Origin: Bacteroidia bacterium
Lineage (GTDB): Bacteria; Bacteroidota; Bacteroidia; Flavobacteriales; Flavobacteriaceae
Length of the DNA stretch: 64,000 bases
Assembly (NCBI GenBank): GCA_030429955.1
Contig: JAUIGO010000007.1
Span: forward strand, 17,060 to 81,059
Reading direction: 5' to 3'
Below the pieces are notes generated by a model. It was not told the origin of the DNA. It worked only from the letters and a program-made list of their open reading frames with translations, and made no database searches. Made by a program: the position numbers and the translations under genes. Each line of letters begins with the position of its first letter. Position 1 is the stretch's first letter. This document shows positions 1-8,166 of the stretch, in pieces.

Positions 1-15
1 GTAATAATATTAAAC

Positions 16-1572
16 TTATAATCTATTTGCAGCAGCTTCTGCACAGCGTTCGCCATCCATTGCAGCAGAAACAATGCCTCCAGCATAACCACCACCTTCA
101 CCACAAGGAAATAAATTATGTATCTCTGGATGCTGTAGGTTTTCATTTCTTGGGATATTTACTGGTGATGAGGTCCTGGATTCCACACCTATAACATTGG
201 CTTCAGAAGTATAATATCCTCTCATTTTTTGACCAAAGGCTTCAAAACCTTTTCGTAATCTGCTACCAATTAATTTAGGTAATAACGAATGTAAAGGCGC
301 TGATTTTATTCCTGGTTGATATGATGTTGGATTTAAATCTCTGGACAGTTGGCCTTCAACAAAATCGGTTAATCGTTGTGCTGGAGCAGTTTGTGTTCGT
401 CCTCCAGAGGTAAAGGCTAATCGCTCTAAAGTCTTTTGATATTCCAAACCTTTTAAAGCATCAAAATGCTCGTATTTTGGGATGTCCTTATCAACATTAA
501 TTTCAACCACAATACCAGAATTTGCAAATTCGTTATTTCGTTTTGAAGGCGACATACCATTAACAACCACTTCGCCATTGGCTGTTGCCGCAGGCACAAT
601 AAATCCGCCAGGACACATGCAAAACGAATACACACCTCTTTCATTCACTTGCTGCACCAAACTGTAAGCAGCAGCAGGAAGTAACTCATCTCTTTTGCCA
701 GAGCAATGGTATTGAATAGAATCAATAATATGCTGTGGATGCTCCACTCTAACTCCCATGGCAAACGATTTTGCTTGTAAGGCGATCTTCTTTTTGTCCA
801 ATAAATAAAAAATATCTCGTGCCGAATGTCCTGTTGCTAAAATGACTTTTTCGGTGGCAAGCTCTTTTCCATTTTGTAATTGAATGGCTTGTATGTTGTT
901 GTTTTTTATTACGAAATCTGTCACACGACTTTCAAAATGGATGTCTCCTCCATACTTTAAAATGGTTTCTCTAATATTCTGAACCACTTTGGGCAATTTG
1001 TTCGTACCAATATGTGGATGAGCATCTATCAAAATTTGTTCAGTAGCACCATGAAATACTAAGTTTTCAAAAATGCGTCTAACATCACCACGTTTTAAAC
1101 TTCGAGTGTATAATTTTCCGTCAGAATAGGTTCCTGCACCACCTTCGCCAAAGCAATAATTGGAATCTTCATTAACAAAATGATCTTGATTGATAGCTCG
1201 TAAATCGCGTCGTCTGTCTTGTACATTTTTTCCGCGTTCCAACACAATGGGTTTAAAACCCAATTCTATACAACGCAAAGCCGCATACATGCCAGCTGGA
1301 CCAAAACCAATGATATGAATGGGTTTGGCATTGGACACGTCTTTATAGTCAAATTGATACTCAGAGGTTTCAGGTAAAGGTTCTTTTATAAAAACAGAGA
1401 CTTTGTAATTGAACATGATTTTAGGTTTTCTGGCATCAATGGATTTTCGAAGAATTTTGATGCCTGAAATATCAGCTTGCGGAACATTTAAAAATTCAGA
1501 AGACTTCTTAAGCAGAATATCTTGAATTTTTTCTTCTTCCAAAGAAATACGAAGCTGAATATCTCTAACCAT
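16..1572 (-). CDS. FAD-dependent dehydrogenase (COG2509-like)
   Basis: This 518-residue protein looks like the uncharacterised FAD-dependent dehydrogenases of the COG2509 type. After an N-terminal domain of about 80 residues, a Rossmann dinucleotide-binding loop GFGPAG lies at residues 89-94. It is followed about 20 residues later by the acidic end of beta-2 (VLERG). The segment CFGEGGAGTYSDGK near residue 141 and the C-terminal EGGGYAGGIVSAAMDG are typical flavin contacts of this family. The substrate is unknown. It has no signal peptide, so it should be cytosolic. It is transcribed divergently from the SRPBCC gene, and no operon partner is visible inside the window. Confidence in the family is high; a specific reaction cannot be assigned. 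Confidence 0.85.
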   Translation of the reverse strand: MVRDIQLRISLEEEKIQDILLKKSSEFLNVPQADISGIKILRKSIDARKPKIMFNYKVSVFIKEPLPETSEYQFDYKDVSNAKPIHIIGFGPAGMYAALRCIELGFKPIVLERGKNVQDRRRDLRAINQDHFVNEDSNYCFGEGGAGTYSDGKLYTRSLKRGDVRRIFENLVFHGATEQILIDAHPHIGTNKLPKVVQNIRETILKYGGDIHFESRVTDFVIKNNNIQAIQLQNGKELATEKVILATGHSARDIFYLLDKKKIALQAKSFAMGVRVEHPQHIIDSIQYHCSGKRDELLPAAAYSLVQQVNERGVYSFCMCPGGFIVPAATANGEVVVNGMSPSKRNNEFANSGIVVEINVDKDIPKYEHFDALKGLEYQKTLERLAFTSGGRTQTAPAQRLTDFVEGQLSRDLNPTSYQPGIKSAPLHSLLPKLIGSRLRKGFEAFGQKMRGYYTSEANVIGVESRTSSPVNIPRNENLQHPEIHNLFPCGEGGGYAGGIVSAAMDGERCAEAAANRL

Positions 1573-1726
1573 AGCGCAAAATTAGGTATATTTAGTTATT
1601 GAACTCATTTAAACTTTTGCCATTTGCTAAAAAATTGCTCTTTTTCGCCCTTTTTTTGTCTTTTTTTCGTTCCGTAGCTTTGCTATGCAACTCTAAAAAG
1701 TCTTCAAATGCACAAAAAACACCTAA

Positions 1727-1746
1727 TTTTCGCTTAAATGCGAAAA
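1727..1746. repeat. Small inverted repeat in the 1573-1786 intergenic gap
   Basis: The divergent spacer between the FAD dehydrogenase and the SRPBCC gene carries a 7-bp perfect inverted repeat, TTTTCGC (1727-1733) and GCGAAAA (1740-1746). It lies about 40 bases before the SRPBCC start. It could be an operator or a weak hairpin. Nothing else recognisable was seen in this 214-base gap. Confidence 0.35.
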
Positions 1747-1786
1747 GTTAAATAAGTTCAGTTTAAAATGATAATTAAGCATAAAG

Positions 1787-2176
1787 ATGGAGTTTACCTT
1801 AACAACAACAATAAAAGCAACTGCAAAACAGATTTATAAATCGTGGTTGAGTACGCAAGGACATACAAAAATGACTGGAGGTGTTGCCTTTGTATCTGAT
1901 AAAGTTGGCGACAAATTCACAGCTTGGGACGATTATATTACAGGTGAAAATTTAGTGTTGGAACCTTACAACAGAATTGTACAATCGTGGCGAAGCACAA
2001 ATTTTGAAGACCACGAACCAGATTCTCAAATAGAAATCATACTGACTGAAAACGAAAATGACACTACCTTAACTTTAAAACATAGCAATGTGCCAGATTC
2101 TGGAGAGCATTATAAAATGGGTTGGGATAAACATTACTTTACTCCAATGAAAAGGTATTTTGAGGTTTTGAGGTAG
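1787..2176 (+). CDS. SRPBCC / AHSA1-like domain protein
   Basis: A 129-residue single-domain protein with the pattern of the START-like SRPBCC superfamily (AHSA1 branch). It begins with a beta strand and the helix 'ATAKQIYKSWLSTQGHTKM'. A WDDYITG turn and the strand 'PYNRIVQSWRS' follow, and the C-terminal helix includes 'GWDKHYFTPMKRYF'. Members bind hydrophobic ligands or assist Hsp90, but bacterial stand-alone copies mostly have no known role. It is a single-gene unit between two divergent or convergent neighbours. Function beyond the fold is not assigned. Confidence 0.75.
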   Translation: MEFTLTTTIKATAKQIYKSWLSTQGHTKMTGGVAFVSDKVGDKFTAWDDYITGENLVLEPYNRIVQSWRSTNFEDHEPDSQIEIILTENENDTTLTLKHSNVPDSGEHYKMGWDKHYFTPMKRYFEVLR

Positions 2177-2247
2177 AGATTTCGTTTAACTGCTTTCGTG
2201 TGAACGCTGTTAGGGTTTGACATTAAGTTAATAAACAAAACTTACCA

Positions 2248-2826
2248 TTAGTTATTTAATTTCTTATTGTGGTCATTTATTTCGAAGAGAATAGCTTTTA
2301 AAAAAATATTACTTCTCATAAGTTTTTTTAACTCCTTATCTTCAGTTAGTTGTTCAAATATTAGTTTTTGGTAGTCACAACATTCTCCATTTAAATATTC
2401 AAAATGTTTTGAAAATAGTTGAATACCTTTAATCATTAAATCCACAGTAATAGGATTGTTGTCAAAATGTGTTATAACAGAATTGTCATCAACGAAAAGC
2501 TCTCCGTTGCTACCATTTAAAACATCATAAACATTGTTTCCATTTTTAGTTAAAAAAAGGACTAATTCGGCATTTGACTCCAAAGGTAGAGACCTAATAT
2601 CACAAATCCACTCTTCCCAAATAGATACTGTTATTTCTTTTAAAGACTTCCCTTTGATTATGTTATGTACTTGAAATTCATAAGTAGAGTCTGTGACTTT
2701 TAGAATTTTCCCATGAACAATGAGGTCGGATTTTTCAATTAGCATTCCATAAAGCAAATTAGTTTGACTGACAGCATTTGAATTAATAGAAGTTAAAAGA
2801 AAAATAATAAAAGTTAATATTCTCAT
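2248..2826 (-). CDS. Secreted hypothetical protein
   Basis: A 192-residue protein with a clear signal peptide (MRILTFIIFLLTSINSNAVSQ, cleaved near residue 19-21). It is therefore expected in the periplasm or beyond. The first half of the mature part is strand-rich ('SDLIVHGKILKV', 'YEFQVHNIIKGK', 'ELVLFLTKNG'), as in small OB/beta-sandwich extracellular modules. The last third is helical and contains a CC pair ('NGECCDYQ'). I do not recognise the family. It stands alone and its base composition matches the neighbours. Confidence 0.6.
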   Translation of the reverse strand: MRILTFIIFLLTSINSNAVSQTNLLYGMLIEKSDLIVHGKILKVTDSTYEFQVHNIIKGKSLKEITVSIWEEWICDIRSLPLESNAELVLFLTKNGNNVYDVLNGSNGELFVDDNSVITHFDNNPITVDLMIKGIQLFSKHFEYLNGECCDYQKLIFEQLTEDKELKKLMRSNIFLKAILFEINDHNKKLNN

Positions 2827-2947
2827 CAGTTTAATTTTTATGCCAATGTTATGTATCTAACGCTTAAATACTTCAATTAGTCTCATCACAAGTTGTTTTA
2901 AATCAAGTCTTAATCAAATTTCGACAATAAAGGTTAAAAAATCAAGC

Positions 2948-3895
2948 TTACTTTTTCACATACGTCAAAAACGAAAACGCATAATCATGGTTCTCGTCTT
3001 TACCATGAAAGGTGTTGCTAGTTTCTTTCCAAAGAGAACCATCTATTTTAGGAAAAAAAGTATCTGCTTCAAAGGAGTGATGCACTCTGGTGAGTTCAAT
3101 TTTATCAGCCAAAGGCATGGCTTGTTTGTATATTTCGCCACCACCAATTACAAAAGGTTGCTTGTCATTTCTAGCAGCATCAATAGCATCTTCAAGGCTA
3201 TTAACTACAATAACACCATCTGGGACTTTGTAATTTGCTTGTCTGGAAATAACAATGTGCTTTCTGTTTGGTAATGGTTTCGGGAAACTTTCAAAGGTTT
3301 TGCGTCCCATGATAATATGGTGACCATTGGTTAAGCACTTAAACCGTTTTAAGTCGTCACTTAAATGCCAAATGAGTTGGTTGTCTTTGCCAATAGCATC
3401 GTTTTCGCCTGCTGCAACAATAATGGTTAGTTCAGAGGTTTTTTTTTTGGAGGTTTCTTCTATGGTTTTTTCGGTCGTTTTTTCAGCATTAGCTTCGTTG
3501 TACGCTTGGTTTTGAGCCATTAGCTTTTCTTCCTTTAAAAAGCCTTCTTTAAGTTTTTCTATGCGTTGTTGTTGTTTGGCTACTAATTTGTCAAGTTGTT
3601 GTTTTTCCCAATCTTTTCCCATGAACTTATGCGTGACAAATACGTTAAACACATGATAAACAAAGAAAAAGAGCCAAGCAAAAATGGCATACACAAACCA
3701 GTCAATACCAAAAAACTGAACGCCTTTACCTATGCCTAAAACGGTATTGGCTAAGATTAAAAACACAGCACCAATTAAAAAAATGACAAAGTGAATGTAT
3801 AGACGTTTTTTTTGACGAACACGTCGTTGTGCGTTTTCAATAAGCTCTAGTTGCTCTTTATCTATATGTGGTGTTTGTTTTTTCTTTCCGAACAT
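2948..3895 (-). CDS. folA: 2TM-domain / dihydrofolate reductase fusion
   Basis: The C-terminal part (about residues 156-315) is a full-length dihydrofolate reductase, which makes tetrahydrofolate from dihydrofolate with NADPH. Motifs seen are IVAAGENDAIGK, the WHLSDDL segment whose Asp181 matches the catalytic acid of E. coli DHFR (Asp27), MGRKTFES, and the NADPH loop FVIGGGEIY. Upstream is a 2TM domain: two membrane helices near residues 32-50 and 65-88 with flanking basic residues. A charged, Lys/Glu-rich linker (about 90-150) joins the two. DHFR is normally a free cytosolic protein of about 160 residues, so this copy would be membrane-anchored. The linker ends at a 10-base homopolymer (3439-3448). 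The gene lies 36 bases downstream of thyA, the enzyme that produces its substrate. Confidence 0.88.
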   Translation of the reverse strand: MFGKKKQTPHIDKEQLELIENAQRRVRQKKRLYIHFVIFLIGAVFLILANTVLGIGKGVQFFGIDWFVYAIFAWLFFFVYHVFNVFVTHKFMGKDWEKQQLDKLVAKQQQRIEKLKEGFLKEEKLMAQNQAYNEANAEKTTEKTIEETSKKKTSELTIIVAAGENDAIGKDNQLIWHLSDDLKRFKCLTNGHHIIMGRKTFESFPKPLPNRKHIVISRQANYKVPDGVIVVNSLEDAIDAARNDKQPFVIGGGEIYKQAMPLADKIELTRVHHSFEADTFFPKIDGSLWKETSNTFHGKDENHDYAFSFLTYVKK

Positions 3896-3931
3896 AATCT
3901 AAACAATTGTTGATGTAAAGTTAAGTCTTTT

Positions 3932-4756
3932 TTAAACAGCAACCACACCTTTGATGTGTGGATAAGGGTCGTAATTTTCCAGAGTGAAATCATCAAACGT
4001 AAACTCAAAGATGTCTTTTATCTCTGGATTCAATTTCATTTGTGGTAAGGCTCTTGGCTCTCTTGAGAGCTGTAGTTCTAATTGCTCTAAATGATTGCTA
4101 TAAATATGAGCATCTCCAAACGTGTGGATAAATTCTCCTGCTTCATAGCCACAAACTTGAGCCATCATCATCGTAAATAAAGCATAGGAAGCAATATTAA
4201 AAGGCACTCCCAAAAAGATATCTGCGCTTCTTTGGTACAATTGGCAAGACAACTTGCCATTAGCCACATAAAACTGAAAAAACGCATGACAAGGAGGTAA
4301 GGCGGCTTTTCCGTTTGCTACATTTTCGCTAAATGATTTTGAGGTATCTGGTAATACTGATGGATTCCATGCAGAGACTAACATACGTCTGCTATCTGGA
4401 TTATTCTTTAAGGTCTCAACCACTTCTTTTATTTGGTCTATTTCATCGCTATTCCAATTGCGCCATTGATGTCCATATACAGGTCCTAAATCGCCATTTT
4501 CATCTGCCCATTCGTTCCAAATTCTAACACCATTTTCAGTTAAATAATTGATATTGGTATCACCTTTTAAAAACCATAACAACTCATGAACAATTGATTT
4601 AAGGTGTAGTTTTTTTGTGGTTACCATTGGGAACCCTTTACTTAAATCAAAGCGCATTTGATAACCAAAAACACTTTTTGTTCCTGTTCCAGTTCTGTCT
4701 GCTTTTTCGTTTCCGTGTTCTAATACGTGTTTTACTAGGTCGTGATATTGTTTCAT
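3932..4756 (-). CDS. thyA: Thymidylate synthase
   Basis: Makes dTMP from dUMP using methylene-tetrahydrofolate, which is oxidised to dihydrofolate and recycled by the adjacent DHFR. The 274-residue length is about 10 more than the E. coli enzyme. The extra residues appear to lie before the active site (around 137-150). The catalytic motif [10 protein letters not shown] places the nucleophile at Cys156. The Arg loop ([11 protein letters not shown]), the dUMP-binding [23 protein letters not shown] and the C-terminal [13 protein letters not shown] are all intact. A palindromic repeat starts a few bases upstream of the ATG at 4756. Confidence 0.97.
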   Translation of the reverse strand: MKQYHDLVKHVLEHGNEKADRTGTGTKSVFGYQMRFDLSKGFPMVTTKKLHLKSIVHELLWFLKGDTNINYLTENGVRIWNEWADENGDLGPVYGHQWRNWNSDEIDQIKEVVETLKNNPDSRRMLVSAWNPSVLPDTSKSFSENVANGKAALPPCHAFFQFYVANGKLSCQLYQRSADIFLGVPFNIASYALFTMMMAQVCGYEAGEFIHTFGDAHIYSNHLEQLELQLSREPRALPQMKLNPEIKDIFEFTFDDFTLENYDPYPHIKGVVAV

Positions 4757-4760
4757 ACAA

Positions 4761-4783
4761 TTTCCTGCGAAAGCAGGAATCTC
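4761..4783. repeat. Palindromic repeat, family C
   Basis: TTCCTGC-GAAA-GCAGGAA forms a perfect short hairpin immediately upstream of thyA. Similar 'cctgc/gcagg' or 'cgctttcgcg' palindromes occur at 4949, 31123 and 59492. The type resembles the short intergenic palindromes common in Bacteroidota genomes. Confidence 0.7.
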
Positions 4784-4833
4784 ATTAAAATTAAACTTGA
4801 TTTTTTAGGCAGCATTGAATTTCTAGAATTAGA

Positions 4834-4858
4834 TGCTTCGACTGCGCTCAGCATGACA
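4834..4858 (-). repeat. Dispersed repeat, family A (GAGCGCAGTCGA core)
   Basis: Read on the minus strand this is TGTCATGCTGAGCGCAGTCG followed by AAGCA. That is one copy of a family found again at 30158, 52287, 54083, 54986, 58893 and 59433. It sits in the 217-base gap between nupC-like and thyA genes together with two family C palindromes. Confidence 0.8.
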
Positions 4859-4948
4859 AAATTTATCAGCGTTTAAAAGTAAAAAAAAACAACAAACCAT
4901 AAAGAATGAAGCTTTTTAATTATATAAAAAGTTATTAACTATGTGTAA

Positions 4949-4971
4949 GATTCCTGTTTTCACAGGAATTA
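4949..4971. repeat. Palindromic repeat, family C
   Basis: ATTCCTG-TTTTCA-CAGGAAT is an inverted repeat just past the stop of the nucleoside transporter gene. It could act as that gene's 3' hairpin, since it lies directly after the stop on the minus strand. Confidence 0.6.
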
Positions 4972-4973
4972 GA

Positions 4974-6371
4974 TTATCCTATTATCATTCCAGCGATAGT
5001 TGCTGAAAGTAGAGAAGCAATAGTACCTCCAATTAAGGCTTTAAGGCCAAATTCAGATAAGGTTTTTCGCTGTCCTGGAGCTAAAGAACCTATACCACCA
5101 ATTTGGATGCCAATGGATGCAAAATTTGCAAATCCGCAAAGCATGTAAGTGGCCATGATTACCGATTTTTCATGGGTTAAATGCAAAGCGTTTCCTATGT
5201 CTTTTAATTGAGCGAGTTGAATATATCCTATAAATTCACTTGCTACTAGTTTAACACCAAGCAATTGTCCCATTAAGGCTATGTCTTCTTTTGCAACACC
5301 TATGAGCCACATTAGAGGAGCAAATAGGTAGCCGAGTAAAAATTCTAATGAAAGACTCTTATATATCGTATTTTCTACAATCCAATTATTTATGGTTGTT
5401 ACATCACCAACCCAACCTAAAATACCATTAAACATTGCAATAAATGCAAGAAAAACCAATAACATGGCACCAACATTTACAGCCAATTTTAAACCTTCTG
5501 TAGTTCCGTTGGCAATTGCATCTAAGATATTAGATCCTATGTTATCTTGGGTTACTTTTATTTCTGAATTAATTTTTTCTGTTTGAGGGTAAAGAATCTT
5601 AGAAATTACAACAGCACCTGGAGCTGCCATTACTGAAGCAGCTAATAAATGTTTCGCATAAAAAATCTCCATAACTGGATCACCTGCTCCCAAAAACTTA
5701 ATATAGGCTGCTAATACACCTCCTGCAACTGTTGCCATTCCACCAATCATCACTAGAAGTATTTCAGACCTATTCATTTTTTCTAGATAGGCTTTAATCA
5801 TCAAGGGAGATTCTGTTTGTCCAAGAAAGATATTTCCAGCAACACTCAAACTTTCAGCACCTGAAATTTGAAGTAATTTGGTAAGCATCCAAGCAAGGCC
5901 TTTAACTATTTTTTGAATAACTCCGAGATAAAACAAAACCGAAGTTAATGCTGAGAAGAATATGATTGTTGGAAGAATGGTAACTGCAAAATTAACAAGA
6001 GCATTATCAAGCTGATTTGAAATAAATGAGTTAAATAAAAACTCTGTTCCAGCCATTGTAAAGTTAAGAATGCTAACGAAAATACCACCAACCCATTCAA
6101 ATATTGCTTGTATGAAAGGCACTTTTAAAACTCCTACTGCCAATAACAATTGAGCAGATAGTCCCAATCCTACAGTTCGCCAATTAATGGATTTTCTACT
6201 TTTACTAAGAAATATAGAAATTACTAGTAGGACTACCATTCCTAAAGCACCACGCATTAAACTGCCTGCTGAGAACCCTTCACTTGGAATAATATTAGTT
6301 GATACATCTTGAGCAAAAATTGGAGAAATCACAAAAAAAACAGCAATAAGAGCTAAAAAATATTTTTTCAT
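4974..6371 (-). CDS. Concentrative nucleoside transporter (CNT family)
   Basis: A 465-residue polytopic inner-membrane protein of the CNT/NupC family, importing nucleosides with a cation gradient. Two segments are diagnostic: GQTESPLMIKAYL, in the middle of the core domain, and the C-terminal pair GFANFASIGIQIGGIG. A first hydrophobic segment ending in FAQ (residue 20) looks like a cleavable signal or an extra helix. About ten further membrane helices follow. It lies 9 bases downstream of the bifunctional-nuclease-family gene. Uptake of nucleosides fits with the nearby thyA and DHFR. The exact substrate is not predictable. Confidence 0.92.
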   Translation of the reverse strand: MKKYFLALIAVFFVISPIFAQDVSTNIIPSEGFSAGSLMRGALGMVVLLVISIFLSKSRKSINWRTVGLGLSAQLLLAVGVLKVPFIQAIFEWVGGIFVSILNFTMAGTEFLFNSFISNQLDNALVNFAVTILPTIIFFSALTSVLFYLGVIQKIVKGLAWMLTKLLQISGAESLSVAGNIFLGQTESPLMIKAYLEKMNRSEILLVMIGGMATVAGGVLAAYIKFLGAGDPVMEIFYAKHLLAASVMAAPGAVVISKILYPQTEKINSEIKVTQDNIGSNILDAIANGTTEGLKLAVNVGAMLLVFLAFIAMFNGILGWVGDVTTINNWIVENTIYKSLSLEFLLGYLFAPLMWLIGVAKEDIALMGQLLGVKLVASEFIGYIQLAQLKDIGNALHLTHEKSVIMATYMLCGFANFASIGIQIGGIGSLAPGQRKTLSEFGLKALIGGTIASLLSATIAGMIIG

Positions 6372-6380
6372 ATAAATAAT

Positions 6381-6995
6381 TTAATTGCGTTTTGAAATTT
6401 CATCACGAAGTCTTGCTGCTGTTTCGTAGTCTTCGTTAGCAACTGCTTGATCAAGTAGGTTGTGCAGCTCTTCTAGTGTTTTGTCTTTAAAACCTGCTGG
6501 AGATTTAGTTTCAATTTCTTCGGCTAAAACTTCATCTAATAAGATATTGTCGTCTTGCTTTTCTTCATCTTTATTCGGATTTACTTTCAAATAAATTCCG
6601 GCTTTATCCAAGATATTTTTGTAAGTGAAAATTGGTGCATCAAAACGTAAGGCAAGTGCAATGGCATCACTGGTTCTGGCATCAATTATTTCTTCAATTT
6701 TATCGCGTTCACAAATTAAACTGGAATAAAAAACACCATCAACCAATTTATGAATGATCACTTGTTTTACAACAATGTCAAACCTATCAGAAAAATTTTT
6801 AAATAAATCGTGGGTAAGAGGTCGAGGCGGTTTTATCTCTTTTTCTAAAGCAATGGCAATAGATTGTGCTTCAAATGCACCAATAACTATTGGTAATTTT
6901 CTATCTCCATCAACCTCGTTTAAAATTAGAGCATAAGCTCCATTTTGTGTTTGGCTATAAGAAATGCCTTTTATGTTAAGACGTACTAAACTCAT
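6381..6995 (-). CDS. Bifunctional nuclease family protein with UVR motif
   Basis: A 204-residue protein. Residues 1-140 match the BFN/DUF151 domain (start 'MSLVRLNIKGISYSQTQNGAYALIL', 'LPIVIGAFEAQSIAIALE', 'DARTSDAIALALRFDAPIF'). Homologues in plants and Thermotoga have reported nuclease activity or structure. Residues 174-204 form a UvrB/UvrC interaction motif (LEELHNLLDQAVANEDYETAARLRDEI), which suggests docking to a UVR-type partner. It is probably co-transcribed with the nucleoside transporter gene, 9 bases away. In Bacteroidota the in-vivo role is not established. Confidence in the domain calls is high. Confidence 0.88.
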   Translation of the reverse strand: MSLVRLNIKGISYSQTQNGAYALILNEVDGDRKLPIVIGAFEAQSIAIALEKEIKPPRPLTHDLFKNFSDRFDIVVKQVIIHKLVDGVFYSSLICERDKIEEIIDARTSDAIALALRFDAPIFTYKNILDKAGIYLKVNPNKDEEKQDDNILLDEVLAEEIETKSPAGFKDKTLEELHNLLDQAVANEDYETAARLRDEISKRN

Positions 6996-7014
6996 AATTA
7001 TTAAAAGACAAAGA

Positions 7015-7080
7015 ACTGTTTAAATTAGGACTTTACCAAACTGCCAAAGGCAGTTTTAGACGTAATGCAATTTAAACAGT
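7015..7080. repeat. Nested inverted repeat between etfA and the BFN gene
   Basis: An outer perfect 12-bp inverted repeat (ACTGTTTAAATT at 7015-7026, AATTTAAACAGT at 7069-7080) encloses an inner 8-bp hairpin (AAACTGCC at 7038-7045, GGCAGTTT at 7049-7056). The region follows the etfA stop on the minus strand. It may be an unusual terminator or a processing structure. No uninterrupted T-run follows the inner hairpin. Confidence 0.6.
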
Positions 7081-7107
7081 CCTTTTATAGATACAATTTA
7101 AAAAATT

Positions 7108-8064
7108 TTAAGCGTTTTGCGCTTTAAATTCTTTTAATTTTTCGATAAGTGCAGGCACAACTTCAAACGCATCACCTACAACGCCATAGTCTGCTGCTTT
7201 AAAAAATGGTGCTTCAGGATCAGTGTTTATTACTACTTTAACTTTAGAAGCATTAATTCCTGCTAAATGTTGAATTGCTCCTGAAATACCTATTGCAATA
7301 TATAAGTTAGAAGCTACAGGTTTTCCTGTTTGCCCTACGTGCTCGCTGTGTGGTCTCCATCCTAAATCTGATACTGGTTTTGAGCAGGCTGTTGCTGCTC
7401 CTAAAACCTCTGCTAATTCTTCAATCATTCCCCAATTTTCAGGGCCTTTTAATCCGCGACCACCGGAAACCACTATCTCAGCATCTGCAATAGATACTTT
7501 GTCTGTTGCTTTATCAACAGATTCCACTTTTACATTTGATGAGGGTAAATTAGGAGAAAAGCTTTCCATTGTCGCATTTCCTGATGCCTCTACCAATCCG
7601 AAAGAATTGTTTGAAACAGCAACGATTTTAATATCAGTGCTTATCTCTGTAAACGCAAATGCTTTGTTTGTAAATGCTGTGCGTTTTACTACAAAAGGCG
7701 CTGTACTAGTTGGAAGTGCTACCACGTTTGAAGCGTAGCCAGCATCAAGACCAACAGCCAATAAAGGCGCTAAATAAGTACTATCTGATGTTGAACTTAA
7801 TACGACAACTTTAGAGCCTTCAGTAGTTGCCGCCTGTTTAATGGCATCTGCATACACTTTGGCATCAAAACCATTGCTGTTTGAGACGTTTAATACTTTA
7901 TCTACACCATATTTGCCTAATTCTGAAGCATCAGTTACATTGAATGTTACCGCTGTTACTGAGGTGCCTAATTTATCTGCCACTGCTTTCCCATAGGAAG
8001 CCACTTCTAGAGCTGATTTTTTAAATTTTCCTTGATCTGATTCTATATATACTAAAACTGACAT
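7108..8064 (-). CDS. etfA: Electron transfer flavoprotein, alpha subunit
   Basis: A 318-residue alpha subunit of the heterodimeric ETF, which passes electrons from acyl-CoA and other dehydrogenases towards the quinone pool. The C-terminal FAD domain is complete. It shows GGRGLKGPENWGMIEELA, the conserved Arg-containing 'SKPVSDLGWRPHSEHVGQTG', 'YIAIGISGAIQHLAG' and 'VINTDPEAPFFKAADYGVVGD'. The upstream partner etfB ends 102 bases before its ATG. The spacer holds family B palindromes, which may affect the ratio of the two subunits, although a 1:1 product is needed. Confidence 0.96.
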   Translation of the reverse strand: MSVLVYIESDQGKFKKSALEVASYGKAVADKLGTSVTAVTFNVTDASELGKYGVDKVLNVSNSNGFDAKVYADAIKQAATTEGSKVVVLSSTSDSTYLAPLLAVGLDAGYASNVVALPTSTAPFVVKRTAFTNKAFAFTEISTDIKIVAVSNNSFGLVEASGNATMESFSPNLPSSNVKVESVDKATDKVSIADAEIVVSGGRGLKGPENWGMIEELAEVLGAATACSKPVSDLGWRPHSEHVGQTGKPVASNLYIAIGISGAIQHLAGINASKVKVVINTDPEAPFFKAADYGVVGDAFEVVPALIEKLKEFKAQNA

Positions 8065-8080
8065 TTTATTTTTTGTTTTT

Positions 8081-8107
8081 TGTCATCCTGAACTTGATTC
8101 AGGATCT
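8081..8107. repeat. Palindromic repeat, family B, in the etfB-etfA spacer
   Basis: TCCTGAA-CTTGA-TTCAGGA preceded by 'tgtca': a short inverted repeat of a type widespread in bacterial intergenic DNA. It lies between etfB and etfA, so it is transcribed within the operon mRNA. Confidence 0.7.
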
Positions 8108-8130
8108 TATTAATGTTTACTTTATCTTCA

Positions 8131-8157
8131 AAAGATTCCGAAACAAGTTCGGAATGA
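8131..8157. repeat. Second palindrome in the etfB-etfA spacer
   Basis: ATTCCGAA-ACAAG-TTCGGAAT, a perfect 8-bp inverted repeat just after the etfB stop on the minus strand. It resembles family B in layout (palindrome around 'acttg/caagt') and is possibly a diverged copy. Confidence 0.55.
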
Positions 8158-8166
8158 TTTAGCAGG

